Virus record (IMG/VR): IMGVR_UViG_3300025889_000753
Coordinates: 1 to 27,815 of that record
Reading direction: 5' to 3' (one strand)
Length of the DNA: 27,815 nt
Origin: a virus
Part shown: positions 7,956 through 14,992 of the stretch, piece by piece
Layout: every line of letters starts with the position of its first letter
How positions within the stretch are numbered: position 1 is the stretch's first letter
Notes under the pieces: model-generated
Databases searched by the model: none
What the model saw: the letters and a program-made list of their open reading frames with translations, nothing else
Told to the model about the DNA's origin: nothing
Program-made: the position numbers and the translations under genes

Positions 7956-9469
7956 TAGAAGTCGGCTAGGCTAAGCTGGAACTTTGTCTCGGTGCGTTTG
8001 CGCTCATCACTCCCCTTCCACTTCTTTAACCCGTCCGGGTTCTCGTCGGATTGTTTGCCCCAATTCCAGCCCGTTGATGCTTCCGTCGGCACGACGAACT
8101 CGCGTCCGCGTTCGAGTACCAGCTTCGTCTTAATCGCTTCGACAGCCCACGGCACTATCTCGTCGCGCAGGTGCTCAGGGAACTGGAATAGGATTGAGTC
8201 GTGAACCTGGACCAGCAGCTGCACCTTGTTGGCGCGCCACAAGTTCAGGATGCCGGTGTTGATTTCGTCACCAGTCATGGACTGTGGAACATGAGCGACG
8301 GCCTCACGGCGCGTTGATCCGTCCTTCGGGCGGCCGAAGAAGAACCGACGACGGCCGAAGGGGCTGATGAGATAGCCGAGATTTTCGAGTGCCCAAAACA
8401 CTTTCTCGTGCCATGCGGGAATGCAGGGAAAGCCTTTGAAATAATGTGACTGAAAGTCTTTGGCTATCTGTAAAGGGATGCGAGCGTGCTTGGCGATCGT
8501 CGGCGGAGTCGCTAGATAGTTTGAGCCGTGTCCGACCTTCTTTGACATGAAACGATAATCGTAATGCTTGTGTGCCAACTGTTCAGCGATTTCTCGATCC
8601 GGCGCGGTGCCCCACGCAAGGTTCGGAAAGGCGATCTTGCTGACGAAGGTATGTAGATCACCGGACTCACAAGCGTTCAGATACGAACCGGCGAACGCCT
8701 CGTCCTCGTTTGCAAACAGGTTCCAGCATAGCGCTCCGACGTTTCGGCTATCGCCCTGCTCGAGGTCGATGTTGCAGAACATCATACCGGGGTCGGCCAC
8801 GAATACGGATCGGAGCGACTCGGTTACGTTTTGGAGATTGGTTCCTGTTCCGAAATCTGTGACAGACGAAGCGAACCGTCCGGTAACTGTTCCAGCAATA
8901 TTGAACTGCGTTCGCATCCTTCCATCTGCATCAACACCCGTCCGCAGAAATCCCAAACTTTTTCCAAGTCCTCTAAGGAGAAGGATATGATTACAGATTG
9001 GCTCGGCGATAAAGTAGTTTGCGAGCTTTTCAAGTGCTCCCTCATCTGTGGTTGGTGCAAATGCTCCATTGCTGTTCCTTTTCTTTTGAACCGGCAGTTG
9101 CATAATGTCGTAGAGCAGCTCTTTCAACTGCTTTGGTGATCGCCAGTTTGCACCTGCCGCGCCAATCCCATCACAGATGATTGCGTCGAGCTGTTCTTCT
9201 AGCCGTGCTATCTTCGTAGTAATGTCGGCGATGACCTGCATCTTCCTACGCTTGTTGACGCGCAGCCCGCGCAGGTTCATTTCCAGCACCGGCGCCTGTA
9301 ACGCTTTTGAAAACTCATAGGTGCGGAGCGCAACATCGTCGGCCACGGCCATCATGTTCTGAAGAACTTCCGAGGTGACGCAACTGTCGAGGCCGTTGTA
9401 AACCCAACGCATTTCGTCTGCGCCGAGTGCATTGATGTTCAGTGTGGCAGTGTCGATTACCTCAGCCAT
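7955..9469 (-). CDS. Family A DNA polymerase, polymerase part of a split enzyme
   Basis: 504 residues. Polymerase motifs are clear: TGRFASS near 196-202, motif A CNIDLEQGDSRNVG with Asp235, motif B RFMSKKVGHGSNY with Arg306, Lys310 and Tyr318, and motif C QVHDSILF with His423-Asp424 (Ser instead of the usual Glu after it). The first 30 residues contain WVYNGLDSCVTSEV; Tyr24 and Asp28 match motif Exo III of the 3'-5' exonuclease, whose motifs I and II lie in the protein encoded at 9734-10744. The protein therefore starts within the exonuclease domain. In SPO1-like phages, UDG-like, exonuclease and polymerase domains form one chain. The gene follows the 89-residue gene by two bases and overlaps the ATPase by one. 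Confidence 0.92.
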   Translation of the reverse strand: MAEVIDTATLNINALGADEMRWVYNGLDSCVTSEVLQNMMAVADDVALRTYEFSKALQAPVLEMNLRGLRVNKRRKMQVIADITTKIARLEEQLDAIICDGIGAAGANWRSPKQLKELLYDIMQLPVQKKRNSNGAFAPTTDEGALEKLANYFIAEPICNHILLLRGLGKSLGFLRTGVDADGRMRTQFNIAGTVTGRFASSVTDFGTGTNLQNVTESLRSVFVADPGMMFCNIDLEQGDSRNVGALCWNLFANEDEAFAGSYLNACESGDLHTFVSKIAFPNLAWGTAPDREIAEQLAHKHYDYRFMSKKVGHGSNYLATPPTIAKHARIPLQIAKDFQSHYFKGFPCIPAWHEKVFWALENLGYLISPFGRRRFFFGRPKDGSTRREAVAHVPQSMTGDEINTGILNLWRANKVQLLVQVHDSILFQFPEHLRDEIVPWAVEAIKTKLVLERGREFVVPTEASTGWNWGKQSDENPDGLKKWKGSDERKRTETKFQLSLADF

Positions 9470-9471
9470 CG

Positions 9472-9741
9472 TTATGCTCGATCGTCCTTAAACTTCCGCA
9501 ACAGCTTCCGTACTTCCTTAACCGGCACGGCCATTCGATGCGCTATCTCGGCGGAGTGTAACGGCGGTTCGATTAAAATGAGTCGCTCGAATTGGCGCAT
9601 TTCTGCTCTGATCTTCCGGCTTGCGTCACGGAGTAAGTCGTTCTCAACCCTTTGCAGCAGCTGTTTATGGTGATGGCACAGTGGACTGTCAAGCGCGACT
9701 GGCTGCTGACAGTTTGGCGCCATACATAAAGCCTCAGTCAT
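9472..9741 (-). CDS. Small zinc-finger/HTH-like protein inserted between polymerase halves
   Basis: 89 residues. The N-terminus has C-x4-C (CMAPNC) and then CHHH 16 residues later, a plausible zinc site. The C-terminal half, IAHRMAVPVKEVRKLLRKF, looks like a helix-turn-helix. The middle is a basic/acidic helix. It overlaps the end of the upstream exonuclease-part gene by eight bases and ends two bases before the polymerase-part gene, so all three are translated from one transcript. It has no HNH or GIY-YIG signature. It may be a DNA-binding accessory factor for the split enzyme, or an insertion that caused the split; the sequence does not decide. Confidence 0.75.
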   Translation of the reverse strand: MTEALCMAPNCQQPVALDSPLCHHHKQLLQRVENDLLRDASRKIRAEMRQFERLILIEPPLHSAEIAHRMAVPVKEVRKLLRKFKDDRA

Positions 9742-10744
9742 GCTTCTTCCCTTTCCCCATAAACTTCCAACTCGCCTCCTCCGAATAGATCGAACCGAGG
9801 AAGCCGAGTCCTTTTTCCAACTCCGGCTGCATCGCGTGGTGCAGCAGCATTGGGTCCTCTCGCGCGAGCGGCGCGGTTATACCGTACCGGGACCACAGGA
9901 CATTCATGTCGAACAGGCCGTTCTGCCAATCTATCGGTTTCGTCCTCAACCAGTGGCGAACGTATCCCCAAGCGATCATTTCCTCTTGGAGAGAGGGCCA
10001 GTAGTTTTGTCCATCTTGGAGAAAAAAGGGAATGATGATTGCCGAGCTAGGGCTTGGAGCGAAACTGATGCAGTCAATTTGATCTTGCTTAGTTTCAATA
10101 TCCGCCGCAAGCGAGTCGGCTGGGGCGATGTAGTCGCGCTCATAATTTGCGAGGTCCAATAGAGTGGGACGAAGCCATAGCTGGCGGGAGGGTCTGGTGA
10201 ACTCGGGAGTTTCGCTTTGCCGTTTCGCCTTGTCAAGGTCGGCTATTACGATCGGATGGAGCGACCACTCGCGCGCGACAGCGGCGGGATGGTATGTTGG
10301 GAGTACCTTGTATTCACGGCCTAGCCGCTCACTTACGGAGAGACAGGTAACTGCAGTGGACCCGCGAATGCCTCTAATGCCGCTAGTATGAAGGAAAGCC
10401 CAAGCAGCAGTAGCGCCCAAACAGACAATGATATTAGGATCAGCAGAGCGAATTTCTTCATACAGTCTCTCCAGCTCGGGAGCATACTTGGCGAGAATAT
10501 ACTTGCCAGCCATAAGCTGTGGCATACCAGCGATGCCGCTCGTGCGTGGTCCGCACAGGTTTTTAATGTCGTTCGATGGGCGCGGGCGCAGGTTGAAGCA
10601 GTTCGTTACCAAACATTCGCTTCGCGATATGCCAGCTTGGGATAGCATTTGATCAAGCAACCAGCCGGACGTTCCGACGAAAGGGCGGCCGACTTCCTCT
10701 TCCTTTTCTCCGTAAGCTTCTCCAACTAAGGCGATACGAGTCAT
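9734..10744 (-). CDS. Uracil-DNA-glycosylase-like domain fused to N-terminal part of 3'-5' exonuclease
   Basis: 336 residues. Residues 1-175 carry UDG superfamily motifs: GEAYGEKEEEVGRPFVGTSG at 8-27, NCFNLRPRPSND at 48-59 and TYHPAAVAR at 150-158, as in the N-terminal domain of SPO1-type DNA polymerases. Residues about 210-330 are a DnaQ-like exonuclease: Exo I with Asp215 and Glu217 (ADIETK), Exo II with Asn275 and Asp279 (NGLFD). The chain stops after a Lys-rich end, before Exo III, which is found in the polymerase gene. The ATG at 10744 overlaps the TGA of the HNH gene as ATGA, and is preferred over the GTG at 10750. Whether the UDG domain is active is unknown; in SPO1-like enzymes this domain is often only UDG-like. 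Confidence 0.85.
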   Translation of the reverse strand: MTRIALVGEAYGEKEEEVGRPFVGTSGWLLDQMLSQAGISRSECLVTNCFNLRPRPSNDIKNLCGPRTSGIAGMPQLMAGKYILAKYAPELERLYEEIRSADPNIIVCLGATAAWAFLHTSGIRGIRGSTAVTCLSVSERLGREYKVLPTYHPAAVAREWSLHPIVIADLDKAKRQSETPEFTRPSRQLWLRPTLLDLANYERDYIAPADSLAADIETKQDQIDCISFAPSPSSAIIIPFFLQDGQNYWPSLQEEMIAWGYVRHWLRTKPIDWQNGLFDMNVLWSRYGITAPLAREDPMLLHHAMQPELEKGLGFLGSIYSEEASWKFMGKGKKHD

Positions 10745-11199
10745 GCCCACGTTCCATTAAGTGTTCTAATCCGTTCGTGCATATGTTCCTTGTTATGGCA
10801 AGAAACACAAAGCACTTCTAAATTGTTGATTGAATTGTTCTTTCTGTTTCGGTCTTTGTGATGACGAGGAAGCTCAACCGTTCGAGAGGTTCCACAGCGC
10901 TCACAAGTAAATAAATCCTTTCCTGCTAGAAGCAGGACGCTTTTTGTAGTTCTGCCAACCGTAGCTCTTGAGGCTCCGTTGATATAGTTTGGGTTTGCAC
11001 TTCCAGTTTGATTACGGGCAGCGGCTCCTTGAGGCCAGCCTAGTATTCGGTATCGTGTGCACAGACTTCGAATACTAGCTTCGCTCTTTCCTAATTCTTT
11101 GGCTGCATCCTTTTGTCTATAGCCAGCCTTTTGTAATCTTCTTAACTTAGGAAGCAACAAGAGTACTTCCATATTGGTCATCTTCCTTTGGCGAGTCAT
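10741..11199 (-). CDS. HNH endonuclease with N-terminal helix-turn-helix
   Basis: 152 residues. The N-terminal part (about 14-50) has a helix-turn-helix (RQKDAAKELGKSEASIRSLCTRY). The C-terminal part holds a zinc-HNH domain: CERC, then ELPRHHKDRNRKNNSINNLEVLCVSCH. Such genes are typical free-standing homing endonucleases of phages. The start at 11199 is supported by GGGAGAG four bases upstream; the longer frame to 11286 would run into the methyltransferase gene. It sits exactly between the methyltransferase stop (11201) and the next gene (ATGA overlap), and its base composition is visibly more AT-rich than its neighbours, suggesting insertion. Confidence 0.88.
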   Translation of the reverse strand: MTRQRKMTNMEVLLLLPKLRRLQKAGYRQKDAAKELGKSEASIRSLCTRYRILGWPQGAAARNQTGSANPNYINGASRATVGRTTKSVLLLAGKDLFTCERCGTSRTVELPRHHKDRNRKNNSINNLEVLCVSCHNKEHMHERIRTLNGTWA

Positions 11200-11200
11200 T

Positions 11201-12493
11201 TTACTCTCCCCGCTTAGACCAATTATCTCTTGCAATCTGCCAGAACTCCGACAGCTGTTCCAGCCCGAGTACATGGTGCGCGCCAAGGTCCTCCGCCACC
11301 TTCAGCGCGTTACCGGAGCCACACGTCGGGTCGAGGACGAACGAATACTCGTCACAGATCATTCGCATGAAATGCCTTAGCATTGCGTAAGGCTTTTCGG
11401 AGGCGTGGATTGCGCCATCGCGGCGACCTGGATAGGGGAAGCAGTTGGCGACGCAGCCTTCCTGTGTGATCTTCCTGTCGCCTCGGGAGGCGAATATCGC
11501 GGCTTCGTAAACCTGCCGCGGTCCGCGTTGAGGATCAGGGGCGATACCGGAGCCGTCGCTCTTAAACCAGATGAGCGGGAAGGGGTTACACTTCCAGCCC
11601 ATTGCTTCGAGGCGCTCGACGGTTTCGCCGTGCTGGTTCATCTTCATGCTGTGCCAAAAGATCAGGTGTGCCGACTCGGCTACAACGTTATCCATAGCAA
11701 GAGCAAGGCGGTCCAGCAAAGCCCAATAAGTATCAGGATTATCTTCGTAATGGTCCTTAATGGTCGCATCCATACGAGGGCTGTCGGCCACATTAATCCC
11801 GTAAGGAAAATCGCAATGTATAAGATTAAATCGAGGGCCATTATATGTCTCCTGCCAGTCATGGAATGAGACGTTTAGAAGAGGTATCTCCGGTTCGACG
11901 GGAGCGGCCGCTTGTTCTTCCGGAGTGAGTATGCTCTCATCGACGGCGACAACAACGCTGTCGAGAACGCTTGCTTTCTTCCGCTCCGCGTTGCGCTGCA
12001 CGATGTTGAGAGCGGCGCTGAAGCGTTCAGCGTTAGCCACAACCTCGTTGCCCATATGCGTTGCGACCTGCAGCTTCTTAGAAACCTCAGGTCGCGACAA
12101 ACCAATGGCGTCAGCAGTCTGCTCCTGCGACCAGCCGGGTTCGTGTGCGACCTTTAGCTTATGAAACTTTTCGAGTGCCGCGACCTCGTCCTGCCACGGC
12201 AGGTTCTCGCGCTTGATGTTTTCCTCAAGCTCGATTGTTTGTAGCTCGTAGTCGGACAAGTCCTCGGCGAACTGGACCGGCACGTGAGTCCAGCCGAGCT
12301 GGCGGATCGCTGTTAGCCGACGCTCACCAGCGACCAATACGCCGTCCTGTGTGATGACGATCGGGTTGATAAGGCCGATACGCTGGATCGACTCAGCCAG
12401 CTCATCGATGTTTCGCAGCTCACGACGCTGTCGTTCAGCACGATCAACTATGATAGAGGCGGTGTCTATGGATCGAAAGGTGCCGCTGGTCAT
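11201..12493 (-). CDS. ParB-like domain fused to DNA methyltransferase
   Basis: 430 residues. Residues about 5-150 form a ParB/Srx-type N-terminal domain, with LAESIQRIGLINPIVI, the motif GERRLTAI at 56-63 and ENIKREN at 91-97, then a helix-turn-helix-like region. Residues about 205-430 form an adenine-N6 or cytosine-N4 methyltransferase: catalytic motif as DFPYG (Asp228, Pro230, Tyr231) first and the S-adenosylmethionine site DPTCGSGNAL (388-397) later, the beta-class order. ParB-methyltransferase fusions are recurrent in phages, where they are thought to modify phage DNA against restriction or in regulation. Phe in place of the first Pro of DPPY is a point to note. The start at 12493 overlaps the upstream stop as ATGA. 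Confidence 0.88.
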   Translation of the reverse strand: MTSGTFRSIDTASIIVDRAERQRRELRNIDELAESIQRIGLINPIVITQDGVLVAGERRLTAIRQLGWTHVPVQFAEDLSDYELQTIELEENIKRENLPWQDEVAALEKFHKLKVAHEPGWSQEQTADAIGLSRPEVSKKLQVATHMGNEVVANAERFSAALNIVQRNAERKKASVLDSVVVAVDESILTPEEQAAAPVEPEIPLLNVSFHDWQETYNGPRFNLIHCDFPYGINVADSPRMDATIKDHYEDNPDTYWALLDRLALAMDNVVAESAHLIFWHSMKMNQHGETVERLEAMGWKCNPFPLIWFKSDGSGIAPDPQRGPRQVYEAAIFASRGDRKITQEGCVANCFPYPGRRDGAIHASEKPYAMLRHFMRMICDEYSFVLDPTCGSGNALKVAEDLGAHHVLGLEQLSEFWQIARDNWSKRGE

Positions 12494-12675
12494 CCGATGC
12501 GCTCCATATCTTCCACACGAACCGGCACACAAATATGACCGTTCGACTTATACCGTTTGCACAGCGCGATGGCTTCGAGATCGTCCATCTCCTTTGCCTC
12601 GCTCATCTGTGTGCTGAATTGGCTGGACTTAGAGAACCAGCCCGCTCCGCGAAGGGATGCGACGTGATACTTCAT
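12490..12675 (-). CDS. Small hypothetical protein
   Basis: 61 residues; GGAG lies six bases before the ATG. The C-terminus overlaps the methyltransferase start as ATGA. The middle segment KEMDDLEAIALCKRYKSNGHICVPVRVEDMERIG suggests one helix followed by beta strands. No family was recognised; translational coupling makes it a likely real gene whose product acts with or before the methyltransferase. Confidence 0.7.
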   Translation of the reverse strand: MKYHVASLRGAGWFSKSSQFSTQMSEAKEMDDLEAIALCKRYKSNGHICVPVRVEDMERIG

Positions 12676-12684
12676 AACGTTCTC

Positions 12685-12927
12685 CTAAGCCGGAATAATG
12701 GAATATATCTGACCGGAATATTCTGCAGTCTCCTTGAGAGCCGCAATGCGCGCTTCCGCATCGGCCTGATCGTAAGCCCAAAATGAAAGGGAATAGTCCT
12801 TGTTCTCGTACCTATAATCAAAGGAGAACATGAACATGGGTCGGCCGTACTGGTCCGTCGTTCGACATTCGGGATCAGGACCGTCGCGCTTATCGCGCTC
12901 ATCAGCAAGGTCGATGATGTTGTCCAT
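12685..12927 (-). CDS. Small acidic hypothetical protein
   Basis: 80 residues from the ATG at 12927, with GGAG six bases upstream; the longer frame to 13050 lacks a ribosome site and would cover the next gene. It begins with an acidic helix (DNIIDLADERDKRDG), followed by alternating aromatic strands (FMFSFDYRY, YSLSFWAY) and a helix with AEARIAAL. The pattern suggests a compact alpha/beta fold. Function unknown. Confidence 0.7.
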   Translation of the reverse strand: MDNIIDLADERDKRDGPDPECRTTDQYGRPMFMFSFDYRYENKDYSLSFWAYDQADAEARIAALKETAEYSGQIYSIIPA

Positions 12928-12973
12928 AACGTGCTCCAAAAAGTGGCGGGGAGCCGAAGCTCCCCATCCACCA

Positions 12974-13117
12974 TTATTTGCTAAGTGCTGTCTTAACAGC
13001 ACACATAGCGTTGGCCGCGTTGCAAGCTGCCTGAGAAAACCGCAACGCATCCTCCGATTTCTCAGAGGCTGCTGCCTTGTTAATCAGGGTTTCAACTTCT
13101 TTGCTCTTGTCAGTCAT
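12974..13117 (-). CDS. 47-residue helical peptide, short gene found by eye
   Basis: The frame runs from an ATG preceded by GGAG about ten bases upstream to TAA at 12974-12976. The product is Ala/Lys-rich and helical (EVETLINKAAASEKSEDALRFSQ-type pattern), with two cysteines and no membrane segment. It fills a gap that would otherwise be empty between two genes of the same strand. A hairpin follows the upstream gene at 13138-13169. The start coordinate could be off by one base because it was counted by hand; the codon count (48 with stop) is consistent. Confidence 0.6.
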   Translation of the reverse strand: MTDKSKEVETLINKAAASEKSEDALRFSQAACNAANAMCAVKTALSK

Positions 13118-13137
13118 CGGGTTCTAACTCCGAATGT

Positions 13138-13169
13138 GCTCACGTATCGGAAAGGAGCAGAGCGTGAGC
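13138..13169 (-). terminator. Hairpin between candidate SSB gene and 47-residue gene
   Basis: A seven-pair stem, GCTCACG paired with CGTGAGC, encloses an 18-base loop. An alternative six-pair stem (GCAGAG with CTCTGC) overlaps it on the right. Neither is followed by a T run on the - strand, so this could be a weak or Rho-assisted stop, an mRNA end protector, or chance. Confidence 0.35.
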
Positions 13170-13180
13170 GGCCTCTGCTA

Positions 13181-13642
13181 TTATTCGACCGGCGCGGTTC
13201 GACCGATCTCGGCGTTGAAGGTTTCGCCGGACTCATCACGCTTGTCCTGCTTCCACTTCACGTCACCGAGGAACTCGGCGTTCACCGCAGCGTTGAGCAT
13301 CTCCGCAACGGTCATGCCAGCCTCCGCACAGCGCAGGTGCTTCTCGCAGAACTGACGCAGGTTGAACAGCGTCGTCTCGAAAGCGGCCTCATCCTGCGTG
13401 TCGAACACGAACGACTTCGACAGCATGATGTTGCTGATCTCGCCGGGATAGTCGCCGATCTCAACATTATCCATGGCCTCAACGACCTTCACCGGGAAGC
13501 GGAGGAACTCCCACTTCTCGTCCTGCGACTTTGTGCTCTCGGGCACCTTGGTAACGCGAAAGCGATACGTGCCGACCGGCGGAAGCGGGGGACGCTCGAC
13601 TTCCTCGATACGCTTCGACGCAATGTCATTAAAATTGGGCAT
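13181..13642 (-). CDS. Candidate ssDNA-binding or recombination-partner protein
   Basis: 153 residues from the ATG at 13642, which overlaps the TAA of the short ATPase-tail copy as TAATG. The N-terminal region has VGTYRFRVTKV and a later strand pattern (FLRFPVKVVEAMDN), compatible with an OB-like beta fold, then a helical C-terminus with two cysteines. Proteins of this size and make-up are often encoded directly after Sak4-like ATPases in phages and serve as single-strand-binding partners. No catalytic motif was seen. The function is inferred from context and general shape; a single-strand annealing or a structural role is possible. Confidence 0.6.
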   Translation of the reverse strand: MPNFNDIASKRIEEVERPPLPPVGTYRFRVTKVPESTKSQDEKWEFLRFPVKVVEAMDNVEIGDYPGEISNIMLSKSFVFDTQDEAAFETTLFNLRQFCEKHLRCAEAGMTVAEMLNAAVNAEFLGDVKWKQDKRDESGETFNAEIGRTAPVE

Positions 13643-13761
13643 TAGCTTTGTCCTTTCAGTGTGGCAAAGATAGTAGACAGACCTGTTTCGAGCGGCAGCT
13701 CTTTCTCGACCGTGGATGATGGCATCTTCAGGTCGATAACTCCGGTAGGCAAGGTCTTGAT
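13642..13761 (-). repeat. Direct repeat, downstream copy of the ATPase gene 3' end
   Basis: This 120-base segment is the partner of 14225-14344. The two copies agree at about 77 percent of bases but 87 percent of encoded residues, and the differences are mostly at third codon positions. That is more divergence than a recent tandem duplication would give. Confidence 0.85.
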
Positions 13762-13776
13762 AGCCTCCGAAAACAT
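13642..13776 (-). pseudogene. Detached second copy of the Sak4-like ATPase C-terminus
   Basis: A 44-codon frame. Its last 39 residues match residues 217-255 of the ATPase encoded at 14225-14992 at 34 of 39 positions; by hand count the 120 bases agree at about 92. The first five residues (MFSEA) have no match there. AAGGAG lies nine bases before its ATG, inside the last codons of the endonuclease gene, so a peptide could be made. Its TAA overlaps the ATG of the next gene as TAATG, exactly as the intact ATPase TAA overlaps the endonuclease ATG. The simplest reading is that this is the original 3' end left in place when an endonuclease gene arrived with its own replacement tail. Confidence 0.85.
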
Positions 13777-13781
13777 TATAA

Positions 13782-14225
13782 CTAACTCCTTGGAATAAGA
13801 CTTTTGGTTGAGATAGCTTTCTCTGGAAGCCAATTTCGAGATAGTCTGTAGTGAAGTGTTGGGTAGGCAACCTTACACCGTTCGTCTTCTGCCCACTCTT
13901 TGAGAGTTTTAGTCTCACCGAAGGCGGTAATCTTAACAGTGTTCCTTCGATTATTTACACTGACTGAATGTGTCACCCAACGGCAGTTGCTTGGCTCATA
14001 ATTGCCGTTGTTATTTTCTCTGTCCAAGAGGAGGCCACGACGATAGCCATTTTCTTTGGCCCACTTTTGAAATATACCAAAGCTCTCATTCCATTCAGGA
14101 CATACAGTGACACCTCGCCCACCGTAGTCAGAGAAATCTCCTTTATTATGATCAGAGCAGCGCCGTCGCATACTGTCCCAAACATACCAAAGTGGAGTTC
14201 TAGTTCCTCCATGCCGCTCGTACAT
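13782..14225 (-). CDS. Homing-endonuclease-type protein (HNH-like, NCRW family)
   Basis: 147 residues. The order of motifs is that of a common phage endonuclease family: TPLWYVWDSMRRRC at 10-23, YGGRGVTVCPEWNESFGIF near 34-52, LLLDRENNNGNYEPSNCRWVT near 65-85, then a DNA-recognition tail with GETKTLKEWAEDER and a final YRLSRNWLPEKAI. The LDR-N-GNY-NCRW core corresponds to a degenerate HNH site. It starts on the TAATG shared with the ATPase stop and ends six bases before the detached ATPase tail. AT content is visibly higher than in neighbours. A free-standing homing endonuclease is the best call; cleavage activity is not proven by the sequence. Confidence 0.82.
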   Translation of the reverse strand: MYERHGGTRTPLWYVWDSMRRRCSDHNKGDFSDYGGRGVTVCPEWNESFGIFQKWAKENGYRRGLLLDRENNNGNYEPSNCRWVTHSVSVNNRRNTVKITAFGETKTLKEWAEDERCKVAYPTLHYRLSRNWLPEKAISTKSLIPRS

Positions 14226-14344
14226 TAGATTTGACCTTTGAGCTGAGCAAAGATTGTAGACAAACCAGTCTCTAACGGTAACTCTTTTTCTACATTAGAG
14301 GTTGGCATCTTCAGGTCGATTACTCCTGTGGGCATAGTCTTAAT
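14225..14344 (-). repeat. Direct repeat, ATPase-fused copy of the 3' end
   Basis: The last 39 codons and stop of the Sak4-like gene; partner of 13642-13761. Both copies end in TAATG, where the G belongs to the next start codon. Confidence 0.85.
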
Positions 14345-14992
14345 TCTGCGTCTGACATTCGTGCCGGACCCGGAGGCCTCGGCGAGAACGAGTGTGTCGA
14401 AATAACTCGCGACGGTTGGACCGAGCGCGCTGCCGACAGCGGATGGGTAGCCTTTGTGAACGCCTTCCATCACCTCCTTGTAGTTGACGTGGGAGATAAC
14501 GATGACGTTCTGCTTGTACGCCTCGCTAGTGAGCAGCGCGAGCACTGACTCAACGGCCTGTTGTGCAGCATAGAACCACTGGCGAGGGTCTTTCGCGGTT
14601 GGGTTCATTCCCTTCGCCCATGCCCAAGCAGCTTTGCCTAGAAAGGTTAGTGAGTCGATGACCGTGATGCACATAGGGTCTTCGATCTCGGACCACTCGG
14701 TCAGCTTACCCATGGCGTCGGAAAAGGCTTTCGGTGCTCCCTTTACCATCGGCCCCTGCGGGGTGATGCGATACTGGTCACGGTAGGTTTCGTACTCGAT
14801 CTTGGATAGATCAGCGCCGGCGGTTCGACCGAATTGCTTCAACGCGGTGAGGCCGTTGTCCATGTCCAAGATACGCATACTGTAGCCGTCGGCAAGTAGC
14901 GCAGCTAGGGAGCCGGTCTTACCTGACGAGCTATCGCCTATGTACAAAATCTTCGTATAGGCTGACGATGCGTGATTATCTAATGTTGGCAT
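14225..14992 (-). CDS. Sak4-like RecA-fold recombination ATPase
   Basis: 255 residues from the ATG at 14992. Walker A is GDSSSGKTG at 19-27, Walker B is CITVIDS with Asp113, and VIVISHVNY at 163-171 matches the following strand of RecA-like folds. This is the pattern of phage nucleotide-binding proteins of the Sak4 type, which act in single-strand annealing recombination. The start has GGAG followed by TTGCAAA, a variant of the early start motif; the longer frame to 15112 would lie over the upstream endonuclease gene. The C-terminal 39 residues have a second copy at 13642-13761. Upstream nuclease and downstream candidate SSB support a recombination module. Confidence 0.85.
   Translation of the reverse strand: MPTLDNHASSAYTKILYIGDSSSGKTGSLAALLADGYSMRILDMDNGLTALKQFGRTAGADLSKIEYETYRDQYRITPQGPMVKGAPKAFSDAMGKLTEWSEIEDPMCITVIDSLTFLGKAAWAWAKGMNPTAKDPRQWFYAAQQAVESVLALLTSEAYKQNVIVISHVNYKEVMEGVHKGYPSAVGSALGPTVASYFDTLVLAEASGSGTNVRRRIKTMPTGVIDLKMPTSNVEKELPLETGLSTIFAQLKGQI

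Noticed and set aside
12830-13645. A 271-codon + strand frame
   Set aside because: It covers three small - strand genes that have ribosome sites and TAATG or similar junctions; its product has no motif and codon use looks like an antisense shadow.
13642-14344. Group I intron or intein in the Sak4-like gene
   Set aside because: The ATPase frame ends with its own stop and a full C-terminus before the endonuclease starts. There is no splicing-type frame through the insert and the second tail repeats, rather than continues, the sequence.
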